Below, piece by piece: positions 7,194-14,631 of a stretch of DNA of 64,000 bases. The stretch is from Pseudomonas indica NBRC 103045. GTDB lineage: Bacteria > Pseudomonadota > Gammaproteobacteria > Pseudomonadales > Pseudomonadaceae. Location: NCBI RefSeq assembly GCF_002091635.1, contig NZ_BDAC01000014.1:62001-126000 (forward strand), written 5' to 3'. Position numbers and translations under genes: made by a program. Positions within the stretch are counted from its first letter, which is position 1, and each line of letters opens with the position of its first letter. The notes beneath the pieces are model-generated. The model was not told where the DNA came from. It made no database searches and was given only the letters and a program-made list of their open reading frames with translations.

Positions 7194-7346
7194 CTGACGA
7201 CGCTGGCGCCCGACATCGTGGCGGCCATCCTGGACGACGCACTGCCGAACCACATCACGTTGTTCGATCTGGCGGTGGACCCGCCGGCGCTGTGGGATGA
7301 GCAGCGGGCTGGGATCGGGACGAAATACTCTGCCTGTTGGGAATAA
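7194..7346 (+). pseudogene. 3' fragment of a second recombinase-linked HTH gene
   Basis: Positions 7194-7308 align without gaps to 5888-6002, the end of the HTH gene, with ten mismatches in 115 bp. Nine are at third codon positions and one changes Val to Ile. The frame then runs to a different tail and stops at TAA 7344-7346. The 5' two thirds of the gene are absent: homology starts two bases after the end of repeat copy A. This is a relic of a related but distinct element, not a recent copy of the intact gene. Confidence 0.8.
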
Positions 7347-7396
7347 ACGCGGCTCGACGCAGCGCCTTGCGGTCGTCTCGGGCGACCCCAGCGTAA

Positions 7397-7903
7397 TCAA
7401 TCATTCGGTAGGGGCAGTGTGCAATCCGGGGTTTGTTCGCGTAAACCTGTCAGAAGCTCATCCAGTAGTGTGGCGAGCGCCGTGGCCTTTTCGAGCGGAA
7501 AATGCGTGGTGGCGGCGAGTTCGGCGGGAATGCAGGCGCAATGCGAGCGCAGCGCATCGCCGGCCTTGGTCAGATAAATCTCGACGATGCGTTCATCATC
7601 TTGGCGGCGCTGACGTTGCACCAGTCCTTGCAGCTCGAGCCGCTTGAGCAGCGGGGTCAGCGTGTTGGTATTGAGCAGGGCGCGCGCGCCGATGCGAGAC
7701 ACTGGGCAGGGCGCGTCTTCCCACAGGATCATCAGCACGATGTACTGCGGGTAGGTCAGCCCCAGCGGCTCCAGCAGAGGCTGATAGAGCCGCGTGATCA
7801 GGCGCGAGGCGGCGTACAGGCGAAAGCACAACTGAAGATCGAGGCGCAGGTGATCCTCGGGGTTGGCATCGCCCGGAGGCGCTGATAATGACCGTCTGCT
7901 CAT
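7397..7903 (-). CDS. ohrR: OhrR-type MarR regulator
   Basis: This 168-aa MarR-family repressor senses organic hydroperoxides. The family-defining reactive Cys is at residue 26 in LDLQLCFRLYAASR. The winged helix follows (LTYPQYIVLMILWEDAP, LLNTNTLTPLLKRLELQGLV, RQRRQDDERIVEIYLT). I chose the ATG at 7903, one base after the TGA of the upstream peroxidase gene, over an in-frame start at 7930. It is the last gene of the minus-strand ohr-gpx-ohrR operon and likely represses it through the palindrome in the ohr promoter. Confidence 0.9.
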   Translation of the reverse strand: MSRRSLSAPPGDANPEDHLRLDLQLCFRLYAASRLITRLYQPLLEPLGLTYPQYIVLMILWEDAPCPVSRIGARALLNTNTLTPLLKRLELQGLVQRQRRQDDERIVEIYLTKAGDALRSHCACIPAELAATTHFPLEKATALATLLDELLTGLREQTPDCTLPLPND

Positions 7904-7904
7904 C

Positions 7905-8390
7905 TCAGGCCGCCCCGAGAGCCTTGGCAAGGAGCTGATCGATCTTGTCGGGACGCGTGGTGGGGGCGAAGCGGCGCAGCGGCTGACCGTCCCGGCCGAT
8001 CAGGAACTTGGTGAAATTCCACTTGATCTGGCGACCGACGAGGCCAGGGAGTTGCATGCTCAGCCACTTGAACAGCGGATGCGCATTGGGCCCTTTGACA
8101 TCGACCTTTTCAAACATCGGGAAGCTCACGCCGTAATTGACAAGGCAACTGCCTTCAATGGTATCGGCGTCGCCGGGCTCCTGATTGCCGAACTGGTTGC
8201 AGGGAAAACCCAGCACCACGAAACCCTGGCCGGCATATTTTCGATACAGGGACTCCAGCCCCGCGTACTGGGGCGTAAAACCGCATTTGCTGGCGGTGTT
8301 GACGACCAGCACCACCTGTCCGGCGTAGCGGGAAAGCTCGACCGGCTCGCCGCGCAGGGAACGGGCCTGGAAATGATGAAATTCGCTCAT
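7905..8390 (-). CDS. Glutathione peroxidase family (thioredoxin-type) peroxidase
   Basis: This 161-aa cytosolic thiol peroxidase reduces hydrogen peroxide and organic hydroperoxides. The peroxidatic Cys36 lies in NTASKCGFTPQY, the conserved FPCNQFGNQEPG gives Gln70, and WNFTKF gives Trp124/Asn125, completing the catalytic set. Cys82, before YGVSFPMFEKVDV, is placed as the resolving Cys of thioredoxin-dependent members. The ATG at 8390 follows a ribosome-binding site and lies 19 bp after ohr. The longer open frame to 8474 is upstream shadow. It works with Ohr in detoxification. Confidence 0.92.
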   Translation of the reverse strand: MSEFHHFQARSLRGEPVELSRYAGQVVLVVNTASKCGFTPQYAGLESLYRKYAGQGFVVLGFPCNQFGNQEPGDADTIEGSCLVNYGVSFPMFEKVDVKGPNAHPLFKWLSMQLPGLVGRQIKWNFTKFLIGRDGQPLRRFAPTTRPDKIDQLLAKALGAA

Positions 8391-8409
8391 GGGACTCTCC
8401 TGGGAAGGC

Positions 8410-8826
8410 TCAGCGCAGTTCCAGCGCGACGTCGACGTTGCCGCGTATGGCATTGGAATAAGGACAGACGGCATGCGCCTGCTCCACCAGCGCCTGTGCC
8501 TGTTCCCGCGGCAGGCCGGGCAGGGTCACCACCAGTTTGACCGCCAGCGCGAAACCGCCCTGGTCATTGGGCCCGATGCCCACCGTGGCGTCGACGCGGG
8601 TTCCCTCCAGGGTGATCTTCTGCTGCCGGGCGACATGGATCAGCGCGTTCTCGAAGCAGGCGGCATAGCCGCCGGCGAACAGCTGCTCGGGGTTGGTGCC
8701 CGCGCCGCCACTGCCTCCCAGACTTTTGGGCAGGCTCAATTGCAGATCCAGCGCGCCATCGTCGGTGGTCACGTGGCCGCTGCGGCCGCCGATGGCCGAG
8801 GCATGGGCTTCATAGAGGATGTTCAT
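8410..8826 (-). CDS. ohr: Organic hydroperoxide resistance protein Ohr (OsmC superfamily)
   Basis: This 138-aa peroxidase reduces fatty-acid and alkyl hydroperoxides, in known Ohr enzymes with lipoylated proteins as electron donors. The catalytic pair is Cys57 (GYAACFENAL) and Cys121 (AVCPYSNAIRGN), in Ohr rather than OsmC contexts. Length is standard. The ATG at 8826 was chosen because MNILYEAHASAIGGR is the normal Ohr N-terminus; the open frame upstream is non-coding. First gene of ohr-gpx-ohrR, diverging from the aldo/keto reductase. Confidence 0.94.
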   Translation of the reverse strand: MNILYEAHASAIGGRSGHVTTDDGALDLQLSLPKSLGGSGGAGTNPEQLFAGGYAACFENALIHVARQQKITLEGTRVDATVGIGPNDQGGFALAVKLVVTLPGLPREQAQALVEQAHAVCPYSNAIRGNVDVALELR

Positions 8827-8858
8827 TGAGGGTGCTCCTGATGAGGGTGTCTTGCTAA

Positions 8859-8887
8859 ATAATATCGCGCGCGATACAATCGCACAA
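8859..8887 (-). promoter_or_regulatory. ohr promoter with OhrR-type palindrome in spacer
   Basis: On the minus strand TTGTGC (8887-8882), a 17-bp spacer and TATTAT (8864-8859) form a sigma-70 promoter 33 bp upstream of ohr. The perfect palindrome TATCGCGCGCGATA (8863-8876) fills most of the spacer and touches the -10. A repressor bound there would block polymerase, fitting OhrR autoregulation. It may also affect the divergent reductase gene. Confidence 0.72.
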
Positions 8888-8989
8888 GACACCTGCGCTT
8901 CATTCTGATCCGCGATTGAGTCGCTGTGTGGCGGTTTGGATTGGCAACGGGTCTGAACGCGAGTCTTTTGATAGAAAAGGAGAACGGTC

Positions 8990-10021
8990 ATGCAATATCG
9001 TCAATTGGGTCAATCCGGACTGTTGGTATCCGAGTTGTGCTTCGGCACGATGCCGTTTGGCGCCAAGGGCTATTGGGAAGTGGTCGGCGGCCTGGATCAG
9101 GCGGCGGCGCAGCGCCTGGTGGATATCGCCATCGACGGCGGCATCAATTTTTTTGACACGGCCGATGTCTATTCCCACGGTCAGTCGGAGGAGATTCTCG
9201 GCAAAACCTTGCAGGGCAAGCGTGATCAGGTGGTGCTGGCCACCAAGGTGCGTGGTCGCATGAGTGCCAACATCAACGACGTGGGTCTGAGCCGACACCA
9301 CATCATTCAAAGCTGCGAGAACAGTCTGAAGCGTCTGGGCACCGACTACATCGATCTCTACATTGTCCACAGCTTCGATTTCATGACGCCGCTGGAGGAA
9401 ACCCTCTCGGCGCTCGATGACCTGGTGCGTCAGGGCAAGGTGCGCTATCTGGGCTGTTCCAACTACTTCGCCTGGCAGCTCATGAAGGCGCTGTCGATCT
9501 CCGAGCGCAAGCACCTGGAGAAGTTCGTCTCGCTGCAGGCCTACTACTCGCTCGTCGCTCGTGACGTGGAATACGAACTGGTGCCGCTGTGCGAGGACCA
9601 GGGCCTGGGTCTGACACCCTGGTCGCCGTTGGCAGGAGGCTTCCTGACCGGCAAGTACCCTCGGGGGAACCAGAAAGCGCAGGAAGGCCGCCGCAGCCGG
9701 GAAGAACAAAACTTCCTCCAGCTCGACGAGGATCGCGCTTACGCCATTCTTGACGAAGTGCAGCGGATCGCCAGTGAGCGCGGCGTAAGCCCTGCCCAAG
9801 TGTCTCTCAACTACCTGTTGCGCAAGCCGACGGTGAGTTCGGTGCTGATTGGTGCAACCAAGCCAGAACAGCTCGAGGACAACCTCAATACCGTGGCCTG
9901 GTCACTGACGCCGGAGGAAGTGGCCCGGCTCGACGCGGTCAGCGAGCCGCCGCGCATGTATCCGAAGTGGATGCTGGATTTCACGCGTCTCGATCGGGAC
10001 GATCCTCAAATGATGCTTTGA
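8990..10021 (+). CDS. Aldo/keto reductase
   Basis: This 343-aa NADPH-dependent oxidoreductase has the (beta/alpha)8 AKR fold, of the voltage-gated-channel-beta/YhdN-like branch. Visible are the active-site DTADVYSHGQSEEILG (Asp and Tyr at about 53-59), the catalytic Lys region VLATKVRG, YIVHSFD with the His, and the C-terminal cofactor motif PTVSSVLIGATKPEQLEDNL. AAAGGAG precedes the ATG. It diverges from ohr, and physiologically may reduce aldehydes or ketones arising from oxidised lipids (inference). The substrate is not deducible. Confidence 0.92.
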   Translation: MQYRQLGQSGLLVSELCFGTMPFGAKGYWEVVGGLDQAAAQRLVDIAIDGGINFFDTADVYSHGQSEEILGKTLQGKRDQVVLATKVRGRMSANINDVGLSRHHIIQSCENSLKRLGTDYIDLYIVHSFDFMTPLEETLSALDDLVRQGKVRYLGCSNYFAWQLMKALSISERKHLEKFVSLQAYYSLVARDVEYELVPLCEDQGLGLTPWSPLAGGFLTGKYPRGNQKAQEGRRSREEQNFLQLDEDRAYAILDEVQRIASERGVSPAQVSLNYLLRKPTVSSVLIGATKPEQLEDNLNTVAWSLTPEEVARLDAVSEPPRMYPKWMLDFTRLDRDDPQMML

Positions 10022-10066
10022 TCGTGATGTCGACGAGGGCTCGAAGCCGAGCCTCGTACGAATACA

Positions 10067-10092
10067 ATGGACTACCCCTCCAGGTAGTCCAT
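10067..10092. terminator. Hairpin after aldo/keto reductase gene
   Basis: The 10-bp arms ATGGACTACC and GGTAGTCCAT flank a 6-nt loop 45 bp past the stop codon. There is no clear T-tract, so it may be a weak terminator or part of the repeat region. A second imperfect hairpin (CGAGG..CTCG/CGAGCCTCG) lies at 10034-10056. Confidence 0.4.
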
Positions 10093-10110
10093 GATTTCTG
10101 CCGCCCTCCC

Positions 10111-10302
10111 GTCGGTAGTTATCAATATGTACCGACGAAACGCAACCGCAGCGTTTCCTTCGCCACCCGATGCTGCAATCCAACCGCTTGATTCGTCCGC
10201 GCGTAACTCTTTGATCTGTATGGCGCTGACTTATGGCCTTTGCGGACTTCGGGCCAGTTTCGGAGAGCGGGGTCGGAGCGAGGAATGGCCAGGAGAGAGT
10301 GG
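10111..10302. repeat. Composite direct repeat, copy B
   Basis: This is the counterpart of copy A (6929-7192) without the 72-bp hairpin insert. The left end again carries GTCGGTA and TACCGAC in inverted orientation (10111-10136). It ends at the same AGGAGAGAGTGG as copy A, after which the two sequences diverge. The interval from 10022 to 10436 holds this repeat, hairpins and the ssrA terminator but no gene. Confidence 0.75.
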
Positions 10303-10402
10303 AATATGGCTCGGAACGGCCAATTCTGGCGGTTGGCGAAGTCCGCAGGCTTCCGCAGAAACCCCCAACAACACGCAGGAACCGGCGCGATCAGGCAAGA
10401 AA

Positions 10403-10430
10403 AAACCCCAACCGAGAACGGTTGGGGTTT
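10403..10430 (-). terminator. ssrA terminator
   Basis: AAACCCCAACCG (10403-10414) pairs with CGGTTGGGGTTT (10419-10430) around an AGAA loop. On the minus strand the stem is followed by a run of T (plus-strand A-tract at 10399-10405), which makes an intrinsic terminator just past the tmRNA CCA end. Confidence 0.88.
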
Positions 10431-10436
10431 CGTTAT

Positions 10437-10815
10437 TGGTGGAGCCGGGGGGATTTGAACCCCCGTCCGCCAGCTCTCCGCTATCGGTTCTACATGCTTA
10501 GCCAGCTCTACTGAGTTAACTCCGCGCCGCCCGAGTGGCAGGGTGCTTGGAGCGAGCTGTATGAGTTTTAGCCGTTACGTCTACAGCGAACTTGGCGGCG
10601 ATCCTGTTCTGTCTGACGATCACTTCGGGTTTACAGGCATCCCCTGGTGATCGCTGGCGCCGAAGCGACCAGATGAAGGTTAGGCGGCTAGCGCGTACCC
10701 TTCGTAGTTGTCGTCGTTGGCAACTATAGGTTTGCAACAGTTGATTTACGAGTTCTGTTACCAACTCGGCATGCCCCTCAAGTTTCGTTACCGGCGTCGA
10801 ATCCTAATCGGCCCC
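10437..10815 (-). ncRNA. ssrA: tmRNA (10Sa RNA)
   Basis: This RNA tags stalled nascent peptides and rescues ribosomes together with SmpB, encoded at 23805-24287. The 5' end GGGGCCGATTAGGATTCGAC (plus-strand complement ending at 10815) and the 3' TTCAAATCCCCCCGGCTCCA end (CCA at 10439-10437) form the tRNA-Ala-like part. The tag ORF at 10721-10680 reads ANDDNYEGYALAA followed by TAA. Length is 379 nt. The tag contains three residues (EGY) more than the ANDDNYALAA tag I recall for P. aeruginosa. The gene is intact, and no second copy of its 3' end is seen in the island. Confidence 0.96.
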
Positions 10816-10830
10816 AAAACCCTTGGTGCT

Positions 10831-10858
10831 ACTTTATGAGGAGGCATTCTACGGCAAA
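10831..10858 (-). promoter_or_regulatory. Possible ssrA promoter
   Basis: On the minus strand TTTGCC (10858-10853) and TAAAGT (10836-10831) with a 16-bp spacer lie 16 nt before the mature tmRNA 5' end, leaving a short leader for RNase P removal. The match to the consensus is moderate. Confidence 0.4.
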
Positions 10859-10977
10859 GCTGAGACAGCGTCGATGTCCGTCTGCCTTACACTACGTATT
10901 GGAAGCTGATTCCTCGTATCAGGATATGTCATGAAGCAGATGTGGCTGGGGTTCGCCGTAGCTGGGGCGTCGTCGAC

Positions 10978-13911
10978 ATGAGGTCGTTGCCGCGCAATTC
11001 GTTGAGGCGCTGGATCTGGCGGGCGTTCGTGCAAAGCGCGCTGATTCCGCTGGTGCTGGTGGAGTCGGTGTTGATCACGGTCTATCTGCTGACCAACGGG
11101 GCGATTCGCGATGCCCAGGTGGGGCATTTGCAGCAGAGCGCACTGCAGGACCTGGAAAGCGCCGCCCAGCGCGAGGGGCAGATCATCGACAGCCGCCTGC
11201 AGGGCATCGAGGCGCAGGTAAAGATCTATCGCGATGCCACCACCCATGCGCTCCTGGATACACGCTTTCAGCCCGACGATCTGGAGCGGACACGGCATGC
11301 GGTGACGTCCACCGGGGTGTTCTACAGCCGCTCCGACGACGGCCGGGCGGCGTCGTTCTACGCCAACAGCACCCCGCTGGAGAAGCAGGATCACGAGAAG
11401 GCCCTGCGCCTGTCCCAGGCCGATCCGCTGATGCGTTCGATCGACGACGCCAATCCTCTGGTCGCGGCCGTGTATTTCAACACTTGGGATAATTACAACC
11501 GCATCTACCCGTTTTTCATGACGCCCGAGCAGTATCCCCATGACATGGTGATACCGGACTACAACTTCTATTACCTCGCCGACGCCCGGCACAATCCCGA
11601 GCGCAAGGTGGTCTGGACCGATGTCTACCTGGACCCGGCCGGCCAGGGCTGGATGATGTCGGCCATCGCGCCGGTATACCGCGGCGATTTCCTCGAGGGC
11701 GTGGTGGGGCTGGATATCACGGTGGGGCAGATGCTCGCCGAGATCGGTTCGCTGCAGGTGCCCTGGCAGGGCTATGCCATGCTGGTGAGCCGTGACCACA
11801 GCATCATGGCGCTGCCCGCGGCCGGCGAGCGGGATTTCGGCCTGCGTGAGCTGACCCAGTATTCCTACGACGAGGCGGTGCGTCGCGAGGTGCTCAAGCC
11901 GGAGGATTTCAGCCTGGCTCGGCGCCGCGAGATGCAGCCGTTGTTGCAGGCGATGGCGGCCGATGAGCGGCGGGTTCAGGAGGTGATGCTCGGCGGGCGC
12001 AAGCAGATGGTGGCCTGGAGTGAGATTCCGCAGACCGGTTGGCGCCTGCTGTTGGTGGTGGACGAGGCGAATATCTTCCGGGAGACCAATCGGCTGGCCG
12101 AGCGCTACCAGCAGATCGGCTATCTGTTGATCGCCGGGCTGGTGTTCTTCTACCTGGTGTTTTTCGCCTGGATGTGGGTGCGCTCGCGGCGTTTGAGCAG
12201 CGAACTGTCCCGGCCGATCGCCGGTATCGTCGGAATGATGCGCAGCCTCGGGCAGGGCGATTACCGTCCCGCTGCGCCGGAAACCCGCATCGACGAGCTG
12301 GCCAGCATGGCGGAGGCCGTCCAGCAGACCGGCGCCCAGCTGGAAGCCAGCGAAGCGGAGCGTTTCCTCGCCCAGCGCAATCTCGAACTGGTGCTGGAAG
12401 GCACCACCGAGAGCATCTGGGAGGTGGACGGGCAGGGCGAAAGCATCAAGATCAGCGGACGCTTCGTCGAGCGTTTCGGGCTGCGTAGCAGCGAAATGCC
12501 GCTGAGCGAGTTCAACCTGCGGGTGCACCCGGACGATCTGGAGCGCCTGCGTCATTTGCGGCGCAGCTTCGCCGAGAGCGGCGAGGACCATTTCGACGCC
12601 GAGTACCGGTATGCCGATGCCCAGGGCAATTACGCCTGGCTGCTCAGCCGGGGCAAGGTGCTGGAACGGGATGCTGAGGGGCGCGCCTTGCGGGTAGCCG
12701 GCACCCATGTGGACATCACCCGGCTCAAGCAGGTCCAGGAGGACTTGCGTCATGCCAGCCTGGAGGCGCAGGCCGCCAGCCAGGCGAAGAGCCGCTTCCT
12801 GTCCAGCATGAGCCACGAACTGCGCACACCGCTGAACGCCATTCATGGCTTCGGCCAGTTGATAGAACTGGAGTTACAGAGCAAGCCGGATGTCGAGCAG
12901 GAAACCATCTACGCGCGGGAAATCGTCAACGCCAGCCGGCACCTGTCCTCGCTGGTGGACGACATCCTCGATCTGTCCAGCATCGAGAGCCGCCGCCAGC
13001 AGTTGCAACTGAAGCCGGTGGAAGTGGGCTCGCTGCTGGCCGGTTGCGTGGAGCTGGTGCAGCCGGAGGCACAGTTGCGCAAGCAGCAGGTGCAGCTCAT
13101 GGCCTCCGATCAGCCGCTCTACGTGCAGGCCGATGCTCGCCGGCTGCGTCAGGTGATGCTCAATCTCCTGTCCAACGCCATCAAGTACAACGCACCCCAG
13201 GGGCTGGTCAGCCTCGGTTACGAGGTGCGTCCCGACTGCGTGCGGTTGTGGGTCGAGGATTGCGGCCCGGGTCTCAGCGAGGAGCAGCAGGCGCAGTTGT
13301 TCCAGCCGTTCCAGCGCCTGGGACGGGAGAATTCGAATATTCCGGGAACCGGCATCGGGCTGGTGCTGTGCCGCGAGCTGGCCAGCCTGATGGAGGGCGA
13401 GATGGGCTTCAGCAGCTCGCCGGGAGCGGGCAGCCGCTTCTGGATCGATCTACCGGGCGCCGCTGCGCCAAGCCTGGCACCGGAGGCCGATGGCGCACCG
13501 GCGGAGCCGGAGCCCTTGCCGTGGGTGCTCTGCGTGGAGGACCACCCGGCCAGCCTGAAGGTGTTGCAGGAGGCCTTGCGCTCCCTGGCCGAGCTGGAAG
13601 GCGTGGGCTCGGTGCAGCGGGCCCTGGCGGTGCTGCGCGAGCGTACGCCGGACATGCTCCTGCTCGATCTCGACCTGCCCGACGGCAGCGGCCTGGAGGT
13701 GCTGGATGCCATGGCCCAGCAGCCGCGGCTGGTGTCCGTCCCGGTGCTGGTGGTGAGTGCGGTGGTGGATCAGGAACTGTTCGCCGAGGCGCGTCGGCGC
13801 GGTGCGCAGGCGTGTATCAGCAAACCGGTGGATCTACAGCAGTTGCGGCGGATTGCCGTCAGTCTGCTGCAGCGCGAGGACAGGCGGACGGCCGGCAGCC
13901 TGTCCCGTTGA
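10978..13911 (+). CDS. Hybrid sensor histidine kinase (Cache-HAMP-PAS-HisKA-REC)
   Basis: This 977-aa inner-membrane sensor has TM1 at about 16-40, a large periplasmic dCache-like domain (about 45-375, with YFNTWDNYNRIYPFF and TDVYLDPAGQGWMMSAIAP), TM2 at 378-403, HAMP, and PAS at about 470-585. The dimerisation/phosphoacceptor region follows with SSMSHELRTPLN (His about 612), then the ATPase domain with NLLSNAIKYN and GTGIGLVLC. The C-terminal receiver has LLLDLDLPDG (Asp about 897) and Lys in ISKPVDL. The frame also allows a GTG start at 10942; I prefer the ATG at 10978, directly before the basic-hydrophobic N-terminus. No cognate regulator lies nearby, so it may pass phosphate to an unlinked Hpt protein. 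Ligand unknown. Confidence 0.93.
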   Translation: MRSLPRNSLRRWIWRAFVQSALIPLVLVESVLITVYLLTNGAIRDAQVGHLQQSALQDLESAAQREGQIIDSRLQGIEAQVKIYRDATTHALLDTRFQPDDLERTRHAVTSTGVFYSRSDDGRAASFYANSTPLEKQDHEKALRLSQADPLMRSIDDANPLVAAVYFNTWDNYNRIYPFFMTPEQYPHDMVIPDYNFYYLADARHNPERKVVWTDVYLDPAGQGWMMSAIAPVYRGDFLEGVVGLDITVGQMLAEIGSLQVPWQGYAMLVSRDHSIMALPAAGERDFGLRELTQYSYDEAVRREVLKPEDFSLARRREMQPLLQAMAADERRVQEVMLGGRKQMVAWSEIPQTGWRLLLVVDEANIFRETNRLAERYQQIGYLLIAGLVFFYLVFFAWMWVRSRRLSSELSRPIAGIVGMMRSLGQGDYRPAAPETRIDELASMAEAVQQTGAQLEASEAERFLAQRNLELVLEGTTESIWEVDGQGESIKISGRFVERFGLRSSEMPLSEFNLRVHPDDLERLRHLRRSFAESGEDHFDAEYRYADAQGNYAWLLSRGKVLERDAEGRALRVAGTHVDITRLKQVQEDLRHASLEAQAASQAKSRFLSSMSHELRTPLNAIHGFGQLIELELQSKPDVEQETIYAREIVNASRHLSSLVDDILDLSSIESRRQQLQLKPVEVGSLLAGCVELVQPEAQLRKQQVQLMASDQPLYVQADARRLRQVMLNLLSNAIKYNAPQGLVSLGYEVRPDCVRLWVEDCGPGLSEEQQAQLFQPFQRLGRENSNIPGTGIGLVLCRELASLMEGEMGFSSSPGAGSRFWIDLPGAAAPSLAPEADGAPAEPEPLPWVLCVEDHPASLKVLQEALRSLAELEGVGSVQRALAVLRERTPDMLLLDLDLPDGSGLEVLDAMAQQPRLVSVPVLVVSAVVDQELFAEARRRGAQACISKPVDLQQLRRIAVSLLQREDRRTAGSLSR

Positions 13912-13914
13912 GGC

Positions 13915-13942
13915 ACCGAAGGCGCCGTGCGGCGCCTTCGGT
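13915..13942. terminator. Bidirectional hairpin between convergent genes
   Basis: A perfect 12-bp stem ACCGAAGGCGCC/GGCGCCTTCGGT with a GTGC loop sits between the kinase stop (13911) and the stop of the convergent small-protein gene (13949). T-tracts are absent, but position and stability suggest transcript termination or end protection. Confidence 0.6.
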
Positions 13943-13948
13943 AGCGGC

Positions 13949-14194
13949 TCAGTTGCTGGCGCCCAACAGGTTCAGGGCTTCACCGAGGACTTGCACGGAC
14001 TGGGCATGGTTGCCTGCCTTGTGCAGCTCTTCGCCCTCGGCGCGGAGTTTCTTGACCTGGGCCAGGGTGGCCGGGTCGCTGGGTGGGCTGGTTTTCAGGA
14101 TTTCGTCGATCTTGGCCATGTCGGCCGGGCAATGCATGGCCCAGAGTGGGGTGCAGATCAAGGCGGCAGCGAAGAAAGCGAACAGGCGGCGCAT
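13949..14194 (-). CDS. Small secreted helical protein, paralogue 1
   Basis: This 81-aa precursor has the signal peptide MRRLFAFFAAALICTPLWA, then HCPADMAKIDEILK and a helical hairpin (VKKLRAEGEELHKAGNHAQS, then VQVLGEALNLL). It shares layout with the next two genes: a Cys a few residues after cleavage, helix A, an A-G turn, and helix B ending ALxxL. The C-helix Cys present in paralogues 2 and 3 is Val/Ser here. I chose the start at the signal peptide rather than the longer open frame. Likely periplasmic. Function unknown. Confidence 0.75.
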   Translation of the reverse strand: MRRLFAFFAAALICTPLWAMHCPADMAKIDEILKTSPPSDPATLAQVKKLRAEGEELHKAGNHAQSVQVLGEALNLLGASN

Positions 14195-14293
14195 GGGGGC
14201 TCTCCTGTGGCGGGGTGGGAATTCAGTATAGGAAATCCCACCGCGTGCGCAGGAAAGTCGCTCATGCGCCAAAGGGCCTACGGATGAGTTGTA

Positions 14294-14575
14294 TTACTGG
14301 GTAGTGCCGCCACCGTTGGTTTCATTCCCTTCGCCCTGGCGAGTTATCGCCTGCAGAGCTTTCTCGGCATGGCTCGCGCAGGTCTCCAGGTCGCCAGCGG
14401 CGCGCGCTTCCTCGGCAGCCTTGCGGTGCTCTTCGACGTTCTCCTTGATCGGGTCGCTGGCTGTCATGGTGGCCATCGTGTCGTCGAGTTTCTGCAGATT
14501 GACCGCGCAGAGGTCCTCGGCGAAAGCCGGAGCCGTCAACAGAGTGGCAGTGATCAATAAGATTGTGCGTTTCAT
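14294..14575 (-). CDS. Small secreted helical protein, paralogue 2
   Basis: This 93-aa precursor has signal peptide MKRTILLITATLLTAPAFA, then EDLCAVNLQKLDDTM, helix HRKAAEEARAAGDLETCASH, AEKALQAI and a Gly/Asn/Thr tail. Two Cys (in DLCAV and ETCAS) could form a disulfide in the periplasm. The ATG at 14575 has an upstream GGAGAG. It lies 99 bp before paralogue 1 and 56 bp after paralogue 3, all on the minus strand. Reads as half a TPR-like hairpin. Function unknown. Confidence 0.78.
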   Translation of the reverse strand: MKRTILLITATLLTAPAFAEDLCAVNLQKLDDTMATMTASDPIKENVEEHRKAAEEARAAGDLETCASHAEKALQAITRQGEGNETNGGGTTQ

Positions 14576-14631
14576 GGTGCTCTCCTGGGTAAGGTTGAAA
14601 CCTGTGGCTGGGATAGGCCGACAGGTCACGC

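Noticed and set aside
7118-7300. 60-aa open frame across repeat A and the HTH relic
   Set aside because: It runs out of frame through the homologous segment; the true relic frame starts at 7194.
6820-10310. Insertion sequence or transposon around the repeats
   Set aside because: No DDE transposase gene and no terminal inverted repeats with a target duplication were seen; the repeats are direct.
10437-10480. tmRNA 3' end as the attachment duplication of the island
   Set aside because: Islands often use ssrA ends, but I found no second copy of the tmRNA 3' end in the window; the duplicated sequence is the separate repeat at 10111-10302.
10849-12846. 665-aa open frame antisense to the sensor kinase
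   Set aside because: Third-position GC bias creates long antisense frames; the sense strand has a full multidomain kinase.
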